NCBI GenBank assembly: GCA_000770645.1
Contig: JQID01000178.1
Coordinates: 1-33,381 of the forward strand
Direction: 5' to 3'
Source: Desulfosporosinus sp. Tol-M
Lineage (GTDB): Bacteria; Bacillota; Desulfitobacteriia; Desulfitobacteriales; Desulfitobacteriaceae
Length of the DNA: 33,381 nucleotides
Shown in pieces: positions 16,007 through 25,139 of this stretch (the first letter of the stretch is position 1; each line of letters opens with the position of its first letter). The notes beneath the pieces are model-generated. The model did no database searches and had not been told where the DNA came from. It saw only the letters and a list, made by a program, of their open reading frames with translations. The position numbers and the translations under genes are program-made.

Positions 16007-16660
16007 TTATCGATTCATTTCTTTCATGACATCTGATGCAAAATCATCTTGTCGTTTTTCAAGACCCGCACCTAACTCATAGCGAGTAAACCGACGAACA
16101 ACAATGCGCTCACCGATTTTGGCGGTTTTATCGAGCACCAATTCGCGGATGCTTTTATCTGGATCTTTGACGAAAGCTTGGTCCATTAAACAAACTTCTT
16201 TATAGAACTTTTCGATCCGACCTTCTACCATCTTTTCAATTATCTTCTCAGGCTTTCCTTCATTAAGTGCTTGAGCTTTTAAGATATCTCTCTCATGCTG
16301 GAGTACTTCTGCGGGCACATCTTCTTTGTTCAAATATTGTGGGTTCGATGCTGCTATATGCAACCCAAGATCATGAACTAACGTTCTAAATTCATCCCCG
16401 CGAGACACAAAGTCTGTTTCACAGTTCACTTCAAGCAACACGCCGATGCGTCCGCCGCCATGAATATAGGACTCAATAGTCCCTTCAGCTGCAATCCGCC
16501 CTTCCTTTTTAGCAGCGGCTGCAAGTCCTTTCTCGCGTAGAAAATCACAGGCCTTTTCAACATCACCATTACATTGTTCAAGTGCCTTTTTGCAATCCAT
16601 CATTCCTGCCCCGGTACGTTCCCTGAGTTCTTTTACTTGAGTTGCACTAACTCCTGCCAT
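16007..16660 (-). CDS. tsf: Elongation factor Ts
   Basis: EF-Ts is the guanine-nucleotide exchange factor for EF-Tu. The N-terminal UBA-like region ([20 protein letters not shown]) and the core motif [18 protein letters not shown] with the TDFV that contacts EF-Tu are intact. At 217 aa it is the short form, with a reduced C-terminal part compared with the roughly 290-aa proteins of many bacteria; short forms are common in Clostridia. The frame starts with GTG at 16666, but the ATG at 16660 lies six bases behind GGAGGT while the GTG touches it, so ATG is the better start. It is 18 bases downstream of rpsB and the terminator at 15959 follows. Confidence 0.97.
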   Translation of the reverse strand: MAGVSATQVKELRERTGAGMMDCKKALEQCNGDVEKACDFLREKGLAAAAKKEGRIAAEGTIESYIHGGGRIGVLLEVNCETDFVSRGDEFRTLVHDLGLHIAASNPQYLNKEDVPAEVLQHERDILKAQALNEGKPEKIIEKMVEGRIEKFYKEVCLMDQAFVKDPDKSIRELVLDKTAKIGERIVVRRFTRYELGAGLEKRQDDFASDVMKEMNR

Positions 16661-16678
16661 GGTCACACCTCCAGATTC

Positions 16679-17455
16679 CTATTCTTCTCCATCTCCATCT
16701 CCATCTCCATCTTCCTCTTCGCCATCGTTACTAAGTTGCCCTTCGATAATTGCATCAGCCATCTTCGAAGTGAGTAACTTGACAGCACGGATTGCATCAT
16801 CGTTAGCCGGAATTACAACATCGATTTCATCCGGATCGCAGTTTGTATCCACAATTGCAACAATCGGAATTTTCAAACGGCGTGCTTCGGCGACCGCTAT
16901 ACGCTCTTTTCGAGGATCTACGATAAACAAGGCCTCTGGCAGTTTTTTCATATTTTTGATGCCACCTAAAAAGCGTTCCAATTTCTCCATCTCATGACGG
17001 AGTGTCGAAACTTCTTTCTTCGTGAGCACTTCGAAAACCCCTTCAGTTTCCATCCGTTCCAAAACGCGCAAACGATCGACACGTTTCTGGATCGTTTGGA
17101 AATTCGTAAGCATACCGCCTAACCAACGCTCGTTCACATAATACATGCCACAACGTTCCGCTTCATCTTTGACCGACTCTTGAGCTTGTTTCTTAGTACC
17201 CACGAATAACATGGTCCCACCCTCAGCAGCGAGGTTCCGAACATAGTTATAGGCTTCATCCACTTTTTTTACGGTTTTTTGCAGATCAATAATATAGATC
17301 CCATTGCGCTCCGTAAAAATATAGCGCGCCATTTTCGGATTCCAACGACGAGTTTGATGTCCGAAGTGGACACCTGCTTCCAATAATTGTTTCATAGAAA
17401 TTACTGCCATTCTTGTTAAACCAACTTTCTTTTGTTTTTTCCTCCGCAGGTTCAT
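16679..17455 (-). CDS. rpsB: 30S ribosomal protein S2 with acidic C-terminal tail
   Basis: S2 is a primary small-subunit protein. The core is canonical: [52 protein letters not shown] and [13 protein letters not shown]. The usual start would be MAVISMKQ (ATG at 17410), but no ribosome binding site precedes it. The in-frame ATG at 17455 has GGGGG nine bases upstream, giving a 15-residue basic extension ([15 protein letters not shown]) and 258 aa. I cannot decide between them. The C-terminal tail is unusual: after the core it runs [16 protein letters not shown], encoded by a hexanucleotide repeat. It is followed 18 bases later by tsf. Confidence 0.97.
   Translation of the reverse strand: MNLRRKKQKKVGLTRMAVISMKQLLEAGVHFGHQTRRWNPKMARYIFTERNGIYIIDLQKTVKKVDEAYNYVRNLAAEGGTMLFVGTKKQAQESVKDEAERCGMYYVNERWLGGMLTNFQTIQKRVDRLRVLERMETEGVFEVLTKKEVSTLRHEMEKLERFLGGIKNMKKLPEALFIVDPRKERIAVAEARRLKIPIVAIVDTNCDPDEIDVVIPANDDAIRAVKLLTSKMADAIIEGQLSNDGEEEDGDGDGDGEE
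16687..16710. repeat. Hexanucleotide microsatellite in the rpsB 3' end
   Basis: Four perfect copies of CTCCAT (ATGGAG on the coding strand) encode the alternating Asp-Gly tail of S2. A repeat of this kind can change length in multiples of two residues without shifting the frame. Confidence 0.8.
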
Positions 17456-17466
17456 CTCAAAACGCC

Positions 17467-17484
17467 CCCTGCCTCCCGACAGGG
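17467..17484 (-). promoter_or_regulatory. Possible hairpin in the rpsB leader
   Basis: On the minus strand CCCTG-TCGGGAGG-CAGGG forms a five-base-pair stem whose loop holds a GGGAGG sequence, followed directly by GGGG and the ATG at 17455. Such a hairpin could affect ribosome access to rpsB. Autoregulation by S2 is known in other bacteria; here it is only a suggestion. Confidence 0.3.
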
Positions 17485-17593
17485 AACTAACGCCTTAATC
17501 CCTCTGCGTGTTTTATTATAAATCACACTGCCAATAGATTAGCACATTCTTCAGGGCTTTGCAACGAATTGCCTGCAAATAGCAGTATCCTAA

Positions 17594-17704
17594 TCAGTGA
17601 ACTCGTTTACGCTAAAGCTGAACATCGAGGCTTCAGATGGGGACTCTACCCCATCTGAAGTTACGAAGAACCCACCCCCACTTATAGAAGTGGGGGGTCT
17701 CAGG
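17594..17704 (-). mobile_element. Hairpin-rich miniature element, copy A
   Basis: Read on the minus strand it begins TGAGACCCCCCACTT and ends CGAGTTCACTG, matching the ends of the element at 24866-25041. It contains two strong stems: AAGTGGGGG paired with CCCCCACTT (17674-17697) and a perfect 12-bp stem CTTCAGATGGGG/CCCCATCTGAAG with a 6-base loop (17631-17660). The first stem resembles subterminal hairpins of IS200/IS605-type elements. No transposase is present. Its outer TGA serves as the stop codon of the adjoining gene. Confidence 0.6.
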
Positions 17705-18161
17705 ATTGGATCAAACCGGCATAGCTCTCCAGATTTGAGCGCAAATCGTACTTCTGGATGAAAATCTCTAAGTCACTCATAAGCTCGGGAAAGGGAAAAT
17801 AGAATTCGCTCAGGTAATAAAGCTTACCTCCCGTACGGATCTGAGCCACTTCCTGCCCTTTTCCATCAAAATAGAAGGCTACCCGACGAATATCTTGCGG
17901 TTCTAAGATGTGTGTACCAAGTAACGACCGAAAGACAATTTGCCGATCTTTAATATACACATGTTTACTCTTCCCGATAACCCATAAAAATAAAATTCCG
18001 AACGCTGCTGTGACGTAGATCCCTATTAAAATCCTTAGTTCTATGATTGGGAGTTTATTAAAGAAATGCACACCCCCTATAACAAGGGGATAAAGGATTA
18101 AAAACATAACGGCGGGAACGATAAGCGGTCTCAGTTGGTAAACATAATCATGTTCATCCAT
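17700..18161 (-). CDS. Small membrane protein with PH-like cytoplasmic part
   Basis: The 153-aa product has two adjacent membrane helices, about residues 12-31 (LIVPAVMFLILYPLVIGGVH) and 42-63 (LRILIGIYVTAAFGILFLWV), followed by a soluble region of about 85 residues with alternating strands (HVYIKDRQIVFRSLLG, IRRVAFYF, AQIRTGGKLYYLS). This pattern resembles bacterial PH-like (bPH2/YdbT-type) proteins, but I do not recognise a named family. The ATG has an excellent AGGAGG site six bases upstream. The stop codon is supplied by the end of the hairpin element at 17594-17704, so the native C terminus may have been longer. It follows hslU, a position often held by codY in Bacilli; this protein is not CodY. 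Confidence 0.7.
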   Translation of the reverse strand: MDEHDYVYQLRPLIVPAVMFLILYPLVIGGVHFFNKLPIIELRILIGIYVTAAFGILFLWVIGKSKHVYIKDRQIVFRSLLGTHILEPQDIRRVAFYFDGKGQEVAQIRTGGKLYYLSEFYFPFPELMSDLEIFIQKYDLRSNLESYAGLIQS

Positions 18162-18231
18162 GAAAAAACCTCCTGCTAAACAGTAAGATTACTCCCTGCG
18201 GAGCCCGTCAAGGTCTGTAAAGATGACATGC

Positions 18232-18267
18232 CCTCGAACCTCGTACCCCGAACTTCGCGTCTCGATA
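18232..18267. repeat. Heptanucleotide repeat fragment after hslU
   Basis: CCTCGAACCTCGTACCCCG followed by AACTTCGCGTCTCG gives about five imperfect units of the ACCTCGA family, in the spacer between hslU and the small membrane protein. Confidence 0.65.
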
Positions 18268-18282
18268 AGTCGATCATTGTAT

Positions 18283-19668
18283 CTACAGAATATAGCGCGC
18301 TAAATCTTGATTTTGGACAACATTGCCTAAACGCTGTTGAACATATTCTCGATTAATGGTCACCGTATAATCTCCAGGCAGTTCCGAGGCTTCGAAAGAC
18401 AATTCTTCAAGTACTTTTTCTACAATCGTATGGAGTCGTCTAGCCCCGATATTTTCTGTGCTGGAATTGACTTTGTAGGCAACCTCTGCTAATTCATCAA
18501 TCGCATTCTCGGTAAAATCTACCATTATGCCTTCCGCTCCCAATAATGCGCTGTACTGTTTAATCAACGACGATTGAGGTTCCGTAAGAATACGTTTGAA
18601 ATCAGCTACGCTTAACGATTCAAGTTCCACCCGAATAGGGAATCTTCCCTGAAGTTCCGGAATAAGATCAGACGGCTTGCTGAGATGGAAGGCGCCTGCA
18701 GCAATAAACAGGATATGATCGGTTTCAACCGGGCCATACTTTGTTGCGATAGTAGAGCCTTCCACGATCGGGAGAATGTCGCGTTGTACTCCTCCCCTGG
18801 AAACGTCCGGGCCGCCCGCACCATCGCGACCGGCAATTTTATCAATTTCGTCCAGGAAAACTATACCCTCATGTTCTGTTCTTCGAATAGCATCCTGAAC
18901 CGCTTCATCTTGATCTATTAGATTTTGAGTTTCTTCATGGACCAAGATCTTTCGCGCTTCGCGAACAGTTACGTTTCTCTTTTTGTGCCGCTTAGGGAGC
19001 ATACCTGACATCATATCCTGGATATTCAAGCCCATTTCCATCATGTTATTGTTGCCCAGCATATCGGAAAGCGGCGTAGTTTCTTCAACCGTAATTTCAA
19101 TAACCTGCTCTTCAAGGTCCCCCCGCTGCAAGCGGTCAGCTACTAACTTACGTTTTTTCTCCATTTCGGGAGTCAGGTCGATCTTCTTTTCTGAATCCGG
19201 AGTTTGCCCAAACAACATCTGAAAGGGGTTGCCAGATGTACTCTCGGAACGTTTTCCCGGAACTAACAGCTCGATTAAGCGTTGCTCGGCCTTGATTGCT
19301 GCCTGGGCTTGCACCTTATCAGCGCGCTCCACCTTCACCATCCGTAAAGCTATCTCGACCAAGTCACGAATAATGGCTTCCACATCCCGGCCTACATACC
19401 CAACTTCCGTAAATTTCGTGGCTTCAATCTTAATAAATGGGGCGTGAACAAGCTTTGATAACCGCCGGGCAATCTCCGTCTTGCCAACGCCTGTTGGACC
19501 AATCATTAAAATATTTTTGGGTATAATTTCTTCTTGCAATTGCTCTGACAAACAAGAACGACGGTAGCGATTACGCAAAGCAACCGCAACAGCTCGTTTT
19601 GCCGCATCTTGTCCTACGATAAACCTGTCTAATTCACGGACAATTTCTCGAGGTGTCAAGTTGTCCAT
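18283..19668 (-). CDS. hslU: ATP-dependent protease ATPase subunit HslU (ClpY)
   Basis: HslU is the AAA+ unfoldase that feeds proteins into the HslV peptidase. The 461-aa product starts [19 protein letters not shown] and has Walker A GPTGVGKT (57-64), the pore motif in [16 protein letters not shown], Walker [17 protein letters not shown] (about 268-283), and the intermediate domain between (about 110-240, including the [14 protein letters not shown] stretch). The C-terminal ARYIL matches the tail that inserts into HslV. The start ATG lies behind GGGGGTG, 11 bases after hslV, so the two are co-translated. The gene is intact. Confidence 0.98.
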   Translation of the reverse strand: MDNLTPREIVRELDRFIVGQDAAKRAVAVALRNRYRRSCLSEQLQEEIIPKNILMIGPTGVGKTEIARRLSKLVHAPFIKIEATKFTEVGYVGRDVEAIIRDLVEIALRMVKVERADKVQAQAAIKAEQRLIELLVPGKRSESTSGNPFQMLFGQTPDSEKKIDLTPEMEKKRKLVADRLQRGDLEEQVIEITVEETTPLSDMLGNNNMMEMGLNIQDMMSGMLPKRHKKRNVTVREARKILVHEETQNLIDQDEAVQDAIRRTEHEGIVFLDEIDKIAGRDGAGGPDVSRGGVQRDILPIVEGSTIATKYGPVETDHILFIAAGAFHLSKPSDLIPELQGRFPIRVELESLSVADFKRILTEPQSSLIKQYSALLGAEGIMVDFTENAIDELAEVAYKVNSSTENIGARRLHTIVEKVLEELSFEASELPGDYTVTINREYVQQRLGNVVQNQDLARYIL

Positions 19669-19679
19669 AGTCTCACCCC

Positions 19680-20210
19680 CTATAACTCTTCCACATTAAT
19701 TTGTTCATTAGTATAAACACAAATTGAAGCAGCTATAAGCATCGCCTCTCGTACGATCTCCTTCGTCGGTAAATCGGTATGTTTCACCAAAGCGCGAGCG
19801 GCGGCTAAAGCATAGTTTCCACCTGATCCAATGGCGGCGATTCCATCATCCGGTTCAATCACTTCACCCGATCCGGATACAATCAAGAGATTTTGGGTAT
19901 CCGCCACGATAAGCAATGCTTCAAGGTTCCGCAGCATTTTGTCTGTTCGCCATTCCTTCGCCAGCTCTACAGCCGCACGCTGAAGATTTCCATGATACTC
20001 TTCGAGTTTTTTTTCAAACTTATCAAATAGTGTAAACGCATCCGCGACGGATCCCGCAAACCCTGCAATCACTTTTCCTTTAAACAAACGACGCACTTTC
20101 CGGGCTTTATGTTTCATTACGGTTGCCTGCCCAAAGGTTACTTGGCCGTCACCCGCTATGGCTACTTGTTCCCCTTTTTTCACTGCGATAATGGTCGTTG
20201 CCTGAAACAA
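19680..20210 (-). CDS. hslV: ATP-dependent protease peptidase subunit HslV (ClpQ)
   Basis: HslV is the N-terminal-nucleophile threonine peptidase of the HslVU complex. The motif ATTIIAVKK holds the catalytic Thr, GDGQVTFGQ and [12 protein letters not shown] follow, and [19 protein letters not shown] is the conserved central region. The C terminus is INVEEL. The best start is TTG at 20210 (MFQATT, 176 aa), eight bases behind AAAGGGG; the upstream TTG at 20228 would place the ribosome binding site inside the gene. The short leader before the Thr resembles the Bacillus ClpQ arrangement, where the nucleophile is not at position 2. It lies about 85 bases downstream of xerC. Confidence 0.97.
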   Translation of the reverse strand: MFQATTIIAVKKGEQVAIAGDGQVTFGQATVMKHKARKVRRLFKGKVIAGFAGSVADAFTLFDKFEKKLEEYHGNLQRAAVELAKEWRTDKMLRNLEALLIVADTQNLLIVSGSGEVIEPDDGIAAIGSGGNYALAAARALVKHTDLPTKEIVREAMLIAASICVYTNEQINVEEL

Positions 20211-20294
20211 AACTAACACCCCTTTCAATAAAGTTTACAAGGAATTTTTAGCGTGTCAAGTAAATTGTAGGCAATTTGCATTATTTATGAATAA

Positions 20295-21209
20295 TCACTC
20301 TACTTGCGGCCTATGGGTTTCTTTCGCTCGGGGATGCGCCTGAGCATAGACTTTTTTAAGTCGTTCTCGGGTTAGATGTGTATATATTTGGGTTGAAGAA
20401 AGCTTGGTATGGCCCAGTAACTCTTGCACACTTCTTAAATCCGCTCCGCCATCCAACATATGCGTCGCAAAAGAATGACGGAGCATATGTGGATTTACAT
20501 GTTGTTCCAGACTAATCCCCGCGACCAGTTTGTCCAAAATCCGTCTGACAGACCTGGCTGATAACCGCGTCCCCTGGTAATTGAGTAAAAGAATATTAAA
20601 GGGATCCTTCCTCATCCCGAGATACCTTTCGATGGCCTGGATCGCATGGTTTGTGATAGGGACCACCCGTTCCTTACTCCCCTTGCCAAGGACTCGAATC
20701 AGCCCGATCTCTAAATCAAGATTCTCCCGATCTAAGCCAACCAGTTCACTAACCCTAAGTCCGGACCCATAGAGCAACTCGATAATTACTTGATCGCGAG
20801 CACCCAGTAGATCTGAACACTCCGGAGCCCGGAGCAGCCTCTCAACCTGATCTAAATATAGAAAATTCGGAAGTTTTCGTCCTAGTTTTGGACTTGCTAC
20901 CCGCTGGACCGGGTTTATCTGGAGTATTTCCTTACGGCATAAGAATTTGAAAAACGACCGTAGAGCGGCAAGCTTACGAGCCATACTTTTTCTCGTCAAG
21001 CCGTATTCCGCCAAGACCCCCAGAAAACCGCGCACAATATAGACATCGATCAGATCCGGCGTGAGCGTTTCGAATTCCTGACCCAGTTCAAAGGCGGCAA
21101 ACCTAAAAAACTGAACAAGATCGGTTTGATAAGCGGCAACTGTGAGAACCGATCTGTTTTGAGAATGCTGATAACCGGCAAATAAACTTAAAGCCTCATC
21201 TATTTTCAA
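20295..21209 (-). CDS. xerC: Site-specific tyrosine recombinase XerC
   Basis: XerC resolves chromosome dimers at dif with a partner recombinase. The N-terminal SAM-like core-binding domain runs to about residue 95. The catalytic set is complete: GSGLRVSELVGL (first Arg), GKGSKERVVP (Lys), HMLRHSFATHMLDGG (His-x-x-Arg), LGHTKLSSTQIYTHLT (His and the nucleophilic Tyr). From TTG at 21209 (MKIDEALSLFAGY) it has 304 aa, the normal size; that TTG lies 11 bases behind GGGGAGG, which overlaps the trmFO stop. The frame is open 12 codons further upstream inside trmFO. The order trmFO-xerC-hslVU is conserved in Firmicutes. Confidence 0.96.
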   Translation of the reverse strand: MKIDEALSLFAGYQHSQNRSVLTVAAYQTDLVQFFRFAAFELGQEFETLTPDLIDVYIVRGFLGVLAEYGLTRKSMARKLAALRSFFKFLCRKEILQINPVQRVASPKLGRKLPNFLYLDQVERLLRAPECSDLLGARDQVIIELLYGSGLRVSELVGLDRENLDLEIGLIRVLGKGSKERVVPITNHAIQAIERYLGMRKDPFNILLLNYQGTRLSARSVRRILDKLVAGISLEQHVNPHMLRHSFATHMLDGGADLRSVQELLGHTKLSSTQIYTHLTRERLKKVYAQAHPRAKETHRPQVE

Positions 21210-21217
21210 ACAGTCGC

Positions 21218-22537
21218 TTACCTCCCCAAATCCTCCCCCGCACAAAACTCTCTTAAGGACTCCAAAGCCCGTGCAGAAATCCTGGCGTTTCTTTCACGCT
21301 TATTTCGGATCCGTTCTGATAAGGGCGGAAGCAATCCGAAATTCATATTCATCGGTTGAAAATTTTCACTGGGCGACCCTTCCAAATGTCGTGCCAGTCC
21401 GCCTAACGTCGTTACAGAGGGAAAGACGAGCGGTGACATCCGGCTCAGGCGCCGCCAAGCATTAAGACCTGCCAGAAGTCCGCTGGCAGCAGATTCAACA
21501 TATCCTTCAACCCCTGTCATTTGGCCGGCAAAGAAAAGCTCCGGTTTATTCTTTAAACTGAAATCCACTTTGAGGACTTTTGGGGCATTGAGAAAAGTAT
21601 TGCGGTGCATTACACCATATCGCATAAATTCGGCATTTTCCAAACCGGGAATTAACGAAAAAACTCGTTTTTGTTCCCCCCATTTTAACTGTGTTTGAAA
21701 ACCCACCAAATTAAAGAGTGTGCCTGCCTGATTTTCCTTACGAAGCTGTACAACGGCAAAGGGTTTAATCCCAGTTCTTGGATCCTGCAAGCCAACAGGC
21801 TTTAATGGACCAAACGTCAGAGTCTGAAGGCCACGCTTGGCCATCACTTCAACAGGCAGACAGCCTTCGAAAACTTTTTCTCGTTCAAATCCTTGGACTT
21901 CCGCTGTCTCCGCCTGAACTAAGGCCTCATGAAACAGTTCGTACTCTTCCCTGGTCATCGGACAGTTCAAATAGTCTGCTTCTCCCTTATCATAACGCGA
22001 AGCCCAAAAGGCCTTACTAAGATCTATGGATTCCAGCGTAACGATCGGAGCCGCCGCGTCGTAAAAAGAAAGTGCTTCTTCTCCGGTTAACTTCAAAATA
22101 TCTTCCGCTAAATCATCCGATGTCAATGGGCCGCTAGCAACAATGGTGATCCCAATCTGCGGAATTCTATGTACTTCTCCCCGATAAATAGAGACATAGG
22201 GATGTTCTTCCAACCTTTTGGTAACCTCATTCGAGAAAAGTTCCCGATCAACTGCTAAAGCGCTGCCGGCGGGAACCGCGTTATGATCAGCAGCGCTCAA
22301 AATGAGGGACCCTAAGCGGCGCATTTCTTCTTTTAATAAGCCTACCGCAATTTCTAAACCTGCCCCCCGCAGCGAGTTGCTGCATACTAGTTCTGCAAAT
22401 CGGTCGGTATGATGCGCTGGGGTAAATCTAATTGGACGCATTTCGTATAAATCAACCATCACACCGCGTTCGGCAAGTTGCCAGGCAGCCTCGGAACCTG
22501 CGAGGCCTGCTCCGATAACAGTTATTGGTTGCTGCAT
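21218..22537 (-). CDS. trmFO: Methylenetetrahydrofolate-tRNA (uracil-54-C5)-methyltransferase
   Basis: TrmFO makes ribothymidine at tRNA position 54 using methylene-THF and FAD. The N-terminal FAD motif is [19 protein letters not shown] (5-23), followed by the family-typical YEMRP and [10 protein letters not shown] (about 70-79, containing the conserved Cys). C-terminal features include [19 protein letters not shown] (about 336-354) and the closing [15 protein letters not shown]. The 439-aa length is standard. The start ATG lies behind GGAGAG. It is about 65 bases downstream of topA and its stop lies within the xerC ribosome binding site. Confidence 0.97.
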   Translation of the reverse strand: MQQPITVIGAGLAGSEAAWQLAERGVMVDLYEMRPIRFTPAHHTDRFAELVCSNSLRGAGLEIAVGLLKEEMRRLGSLILSAADHNAVPAGSALAVDRELFSNEVTKRLEEHPYVSIYRGEVHRIPQIGITIVASGPLTSDDLAEDILKLTGEEALSFYDAAAPIVTLESIDLSKAFWASRYDKGEADYLNCPMTREEYELFHEALVQAETAEVQGFEREKVFEGCLPVEVMAKRGLQTLTFGPLKPVGLQDPRTGIKPFAVVQLRKENQAGTLFNLVGFQTQLKWGEQKRVFSLIPGLENAEFMRYGVMHRNTFLNAPKVLKVDFSLKNKPELFFAGQMTGVEGYVESAASGLLAGLNAWRRLSRMSPLVFPSVTTLGGLARHLEGSPSENFQPMNMNFGLLPPLSERIRNKRERNARISARALESLREFCAGEDLGR

Positions 22538-22602
22538 GTATCTATTCTCTCCTTATACCAATAGCTCTGTTTAGCGAAATTTATTCGAAATATAGCCGGG
22601 AT

Positions 22603-24693
22603 TCAGCCTTCTTCCATCGTTATAGTATAACAGCATTCCTGATTCGTGCACACCTGTTTCTTATATCGTTTCGAAGATTTGATTACCATTATTTGGTGAC
22701 ACTCCGGGCAAGGTTCCGAGGCGGGCATTTCCCATGACACAAAATCACAGTCCGGATAGCCGCTACAGCCATAAAACTTCCGACCTTTCTTTGAGCGTCG
22801 CGTAACGAGAGGTTTGGAGCATCTCGGACAATTAACGCCTACTTCTTCAAAAAGTGGTTTGGTATTCCGACACTCCGGAAAACCTGGACAAGCCAGAAAT
22901 TTACCGTAGCGCCCCATCTTAATCACCATATTTCGCCCACAAAGATCGCAATGTTCTTCGGAAACTTGATCCACTATTGTGACTTTTCCAATCTTCTCTT
23001 CAGCCTGAGCCAAAGTCACGGAGAAAGGCCTATAATAGTCTTCAACCACCGACTTCCAGGGAGCCCTTCCTTCTTCAACTAGATCAAGCTTCTCCTCCAA
23101 ATTAGCTGTAAATTCCAAATTCAAAATATCCGGGAAATATTCTTTAAGTAAAGTGATTACGATCTCTCCAAGTTCTGTAGGAAGGAGTTGTTTTTCCTCT
23201 TTAACAACATACCCCCGGGTTTGAATGGTTTCAATAGTTGGTGCATATGTACTTGGTCTCCCAATACCCTCCTCCTCCATCTTGCGAACGAGAGAGGCCT
23301 CTGTAAAGCGCGGCGGTGGTTCCGTAAAATGTTGTTTGTCCTGGAGTTTAACAAGTTTAAGTTTATCTCCGGTAGAGACTGAAATCGTCAAGGAGCTTTG
23401 TTCTTCATCGGTTAATTCATCTTCATCTTTGCCTTCTTCATAGACAGCTAAAAACCCAGGAAAACGAACTGTTGACGCATTCGCTCGAAATAAATAATCC
23501 CCCCCCAGCACATCGACCGTTAAAGTATCCATGATGGCCACACTCATCTGACTGGCAATAAAGCGCTCCCATACCAAGCGGTATAAGCGCAGCTGATCCC
23601 GTGATATAATCCCCTTCAGTAAATCCGGAGTCCGCAAAGCAACCGTCGGACGGATCGCTTCATGCGCTTCCTGAGCCCGGGCTTTATTGGTGAACTGGCG
23701 GGGTTCAGGGGGATAGTAATCATTCCCATAGTGTGTCAGAATCCATTCCTTCGCCTCCGCTTGGGCAGTTTCGGCGATCTTCACAGAATCTGTCCGCATG
23801 TACGTAATTAAACCGACGGCTCCTTCTTTACCCAGGTCAAGACCCTCATACAATTGCTGAGCTAACATCATGGTACGCTTAGGCGAAAAACCCAATTTGC
23901 GATGGGCTTCTTGCTGCAAACTGCTCGTTGTAAAGGGAGGAGCCGGGAGGTTTTTCTTCTCTTTCTTACGAACATCAGATACTTGAAATTCTTTCCCCCT
24001 TAAATCCTTTAAGACTGCTTCCATTTCTTCTCGAGAGGCGATTGCGACCTTTTGCCCGGATTTTTTTAAAAGCTTTGTCTGAAACTTTCCCCCGGCAAAT
24101 TGGAGGTCTGCCGTTAGACTCCAATACTCATCCGCAACAAAAGCCCTTATTTGCTCTTCCCGGTCCTCAATTAACCGTACCGCTACGGATTGCACTCGAC
24201 CTGCACTTAAACCTTTCTTGATTTTCCGCCAGAGCAAAGGGCTTAACTGATAACCGACCAAACGATCCAATACCCGGCGGGCTTGCTGGGCATCCACCCG
24301 ATTCAGATCAATCTGACGCGGATGCTTAAGTGCAGTCTGGATAGCCGTTTTGGTGATTTCGTGAAATTCAATTCGATTTTTTTTGTTCAGATCAAGACCT
24401 AATAAATGGGAAAGATGCCAGGCAATTGCTTCTCCCTCACGGTCAGGGTCAGAAGCCAATAACACTTTATCCGCCCCTTTAGCTGCCAGACGTAAAGCCT
24501 TAATCAAATCTCCCCGCCCACGAATCGCAATATATTTGGGTTCGAAGTCGTGTTCTAAATCTACACCTAATTGACTCTTCGGTAAGTCCCGCAAATGTCC
24601 CATTGAAGCTTTGACCGAATAACGGCTTCCCAGGAATTTGCTGATTGACTTTGCCTTGGCTGGGGACTCTACAATAACAAGCGTTTTAGACAT
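22603..24693 (-). CDS. topA: DNA topoisomerase I
   Basis: TopA relaxes negative supercoils. The TOPRIM domain opens with KTLVIVESPAKAKSISKFLG and holds the acidic triad in LLASDPDREGEAIAWH (about 79-94). The catalytic tyrosine is Y298 in GLITYMRTDSVKIAET. Three C-terminal four-cysteine zinc modules follow: CDLCGRNM to CPGFPECR, CPRCSKPL to CSGYPDCD, and CPECHQIM to CTNQECC. The 696-aa size is typical of Firmicute TopA. ATG is preceded by GAGGTG. The 446 bases upstream hold repeats rather than a clear promoter. Confidence 0.98.
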   Translation of the reverse strand: MSKTLVIVESPAKAKSISKFLGSRYSVKASMGHLRDLPKSQLGVDLEHDFEPKYIAIRGRGDLIKALRLAAKGADKVLLASDPDREGEAIAWHLSHLLGLDLNKKNRIEFHEITKTAIQTALKHPRQIDLNRVDAQQARRVLDRLVGYQLSPLLWRKIKKGLSAGRVQSVAVRLIEDREEQIRAFVADEYWSLTADLQFAGGKFQTKLLKKSGQKVAIASREEMEAVLKDLRGKEFQVSDVRKKEKKNLPAPPFTTSSLQQEAHRKLGFSPKRTMMLAQQLYEGLDLGKEGAVGLITYMRTDSVKIAETAQAEAKEWILTHYGNDYYPPEPRQFTNKARAQEAHEAIRPTVALRTPDLLKGIISRDQLRLYRLVWERFIASQMSVAIMDTLTVDVLGGDYLFRANASTVRFPGFLAVYEEGKDEDELTDEEQSSLTISVSTGDKLKLVKLQDKQHFTEPPPRFTEASLVRKMEEEGIGRPSTYAPTIETIQTRGYVVKEEKQLLPTELGEIVITLLKEYFPDILNLEFTANLEEKLDLVEEGRAPWKSVVEDYYRPFSVTLAQAEEKIGKVTIVDQVSEEHCDLCGRNMVIKMGRYGKFLACPGFPECRNTKPLFEEVGVNCPRCSKPLVTRRSKKGRKFYGCSGYPDCDFVSWEMPASEPCPECHQIMVIKSSKRYKKQVCTNQECCYTITMEEG

Positions 24694-24728
24694 AATTTCA
24701 CCTCAAATAAGCTTTAAGAAACTCTATT

Positions 24729-24769
24729 ATCGAGGTTCGCTGCACCGAGGCACGAAGTTCGAACTCGAA
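24729..24769. repeat. Degenerate heptanucleotide tract upstream of topA
   Basis: Words CGAGGTTCG, CACGAAGTTCGAACTCGAA and similar make four to five imperfect units of the ACCTCGA family, mostly in the reverse orientation relative to the 14241 array. Just beyond are two perfect inverted repeats, TTGTTTTC-TGACT-GAAAACAA (24770-24790) and CAAATAAT-G-ATTATTTG (24801-24817). Together with the element at 24866 they account for the 446-base stretch without a gene. Confidence 0.6.
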
Positions 24770-24865
24770 TTGTTTTCTGACTGAAAACAAGGTTTATGGA
24801 CAAATAATGATTATTTGAACAACTACAGGTAACTGGAAGCCTGAGAACACCAATTCATCCAATCG

Positions 24866-25041
24866 TGAGACCCCCACTTCTCCAAGTGGGGGTGGTCCCC
24901 CGTACTCTGCTTCGGTGGGGGTAGGCTCCGACTTCGCCGCTAAGAGTTCCTTTTGGGTCGTGCGGCTTCGGCGAAAGTCTCCACTGGAGGCTTTCGTCAC
25001 CGAAGTCTCGATGTTCAACTTTTAGTTGAACGAGTTCACTG
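24866..25041 (+). mobile_element. Hairpin-rich miniature element, copy B
   Basis: It begins TGAGACCCCCACTTCTCC and ends CGAGTTCACTG, the same ends as the element at 17594-17704 in the opposite orientation. It is a chain of four stems: ACCCCCACTT/AAGTGGGGGT (24870-24893, perfect); CCCCC/GGGGG (24897-24921); a long stem CTTCGG-GAAAG-CTCC paired back to CCGAAG (24966-25005); and GTTCAACT/AGTTGAAC (25013-25031). It contains no coding frame of note. The shared ends and variable middle suggest a non-autonomous, IS200/IS605-like family. Confidence 0.62.
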
Positions 25042-25139
25042 TAACAGAAAAATCTTCTTAGGGATTCATGTTCAGAGTTCTGTTTTAGGTTAACGTTGGT
25101 CAAACTAAGCCTTATCTTAACGCCTTTTTCATAGTATGT

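Noticed and set aside
24770..24817. Perfect inverted repeats upstream of topA as terminator or operator
   Set aside because: No T-run follows on either strand and no known operator matches; they are mentioned only as structure in the spacer.
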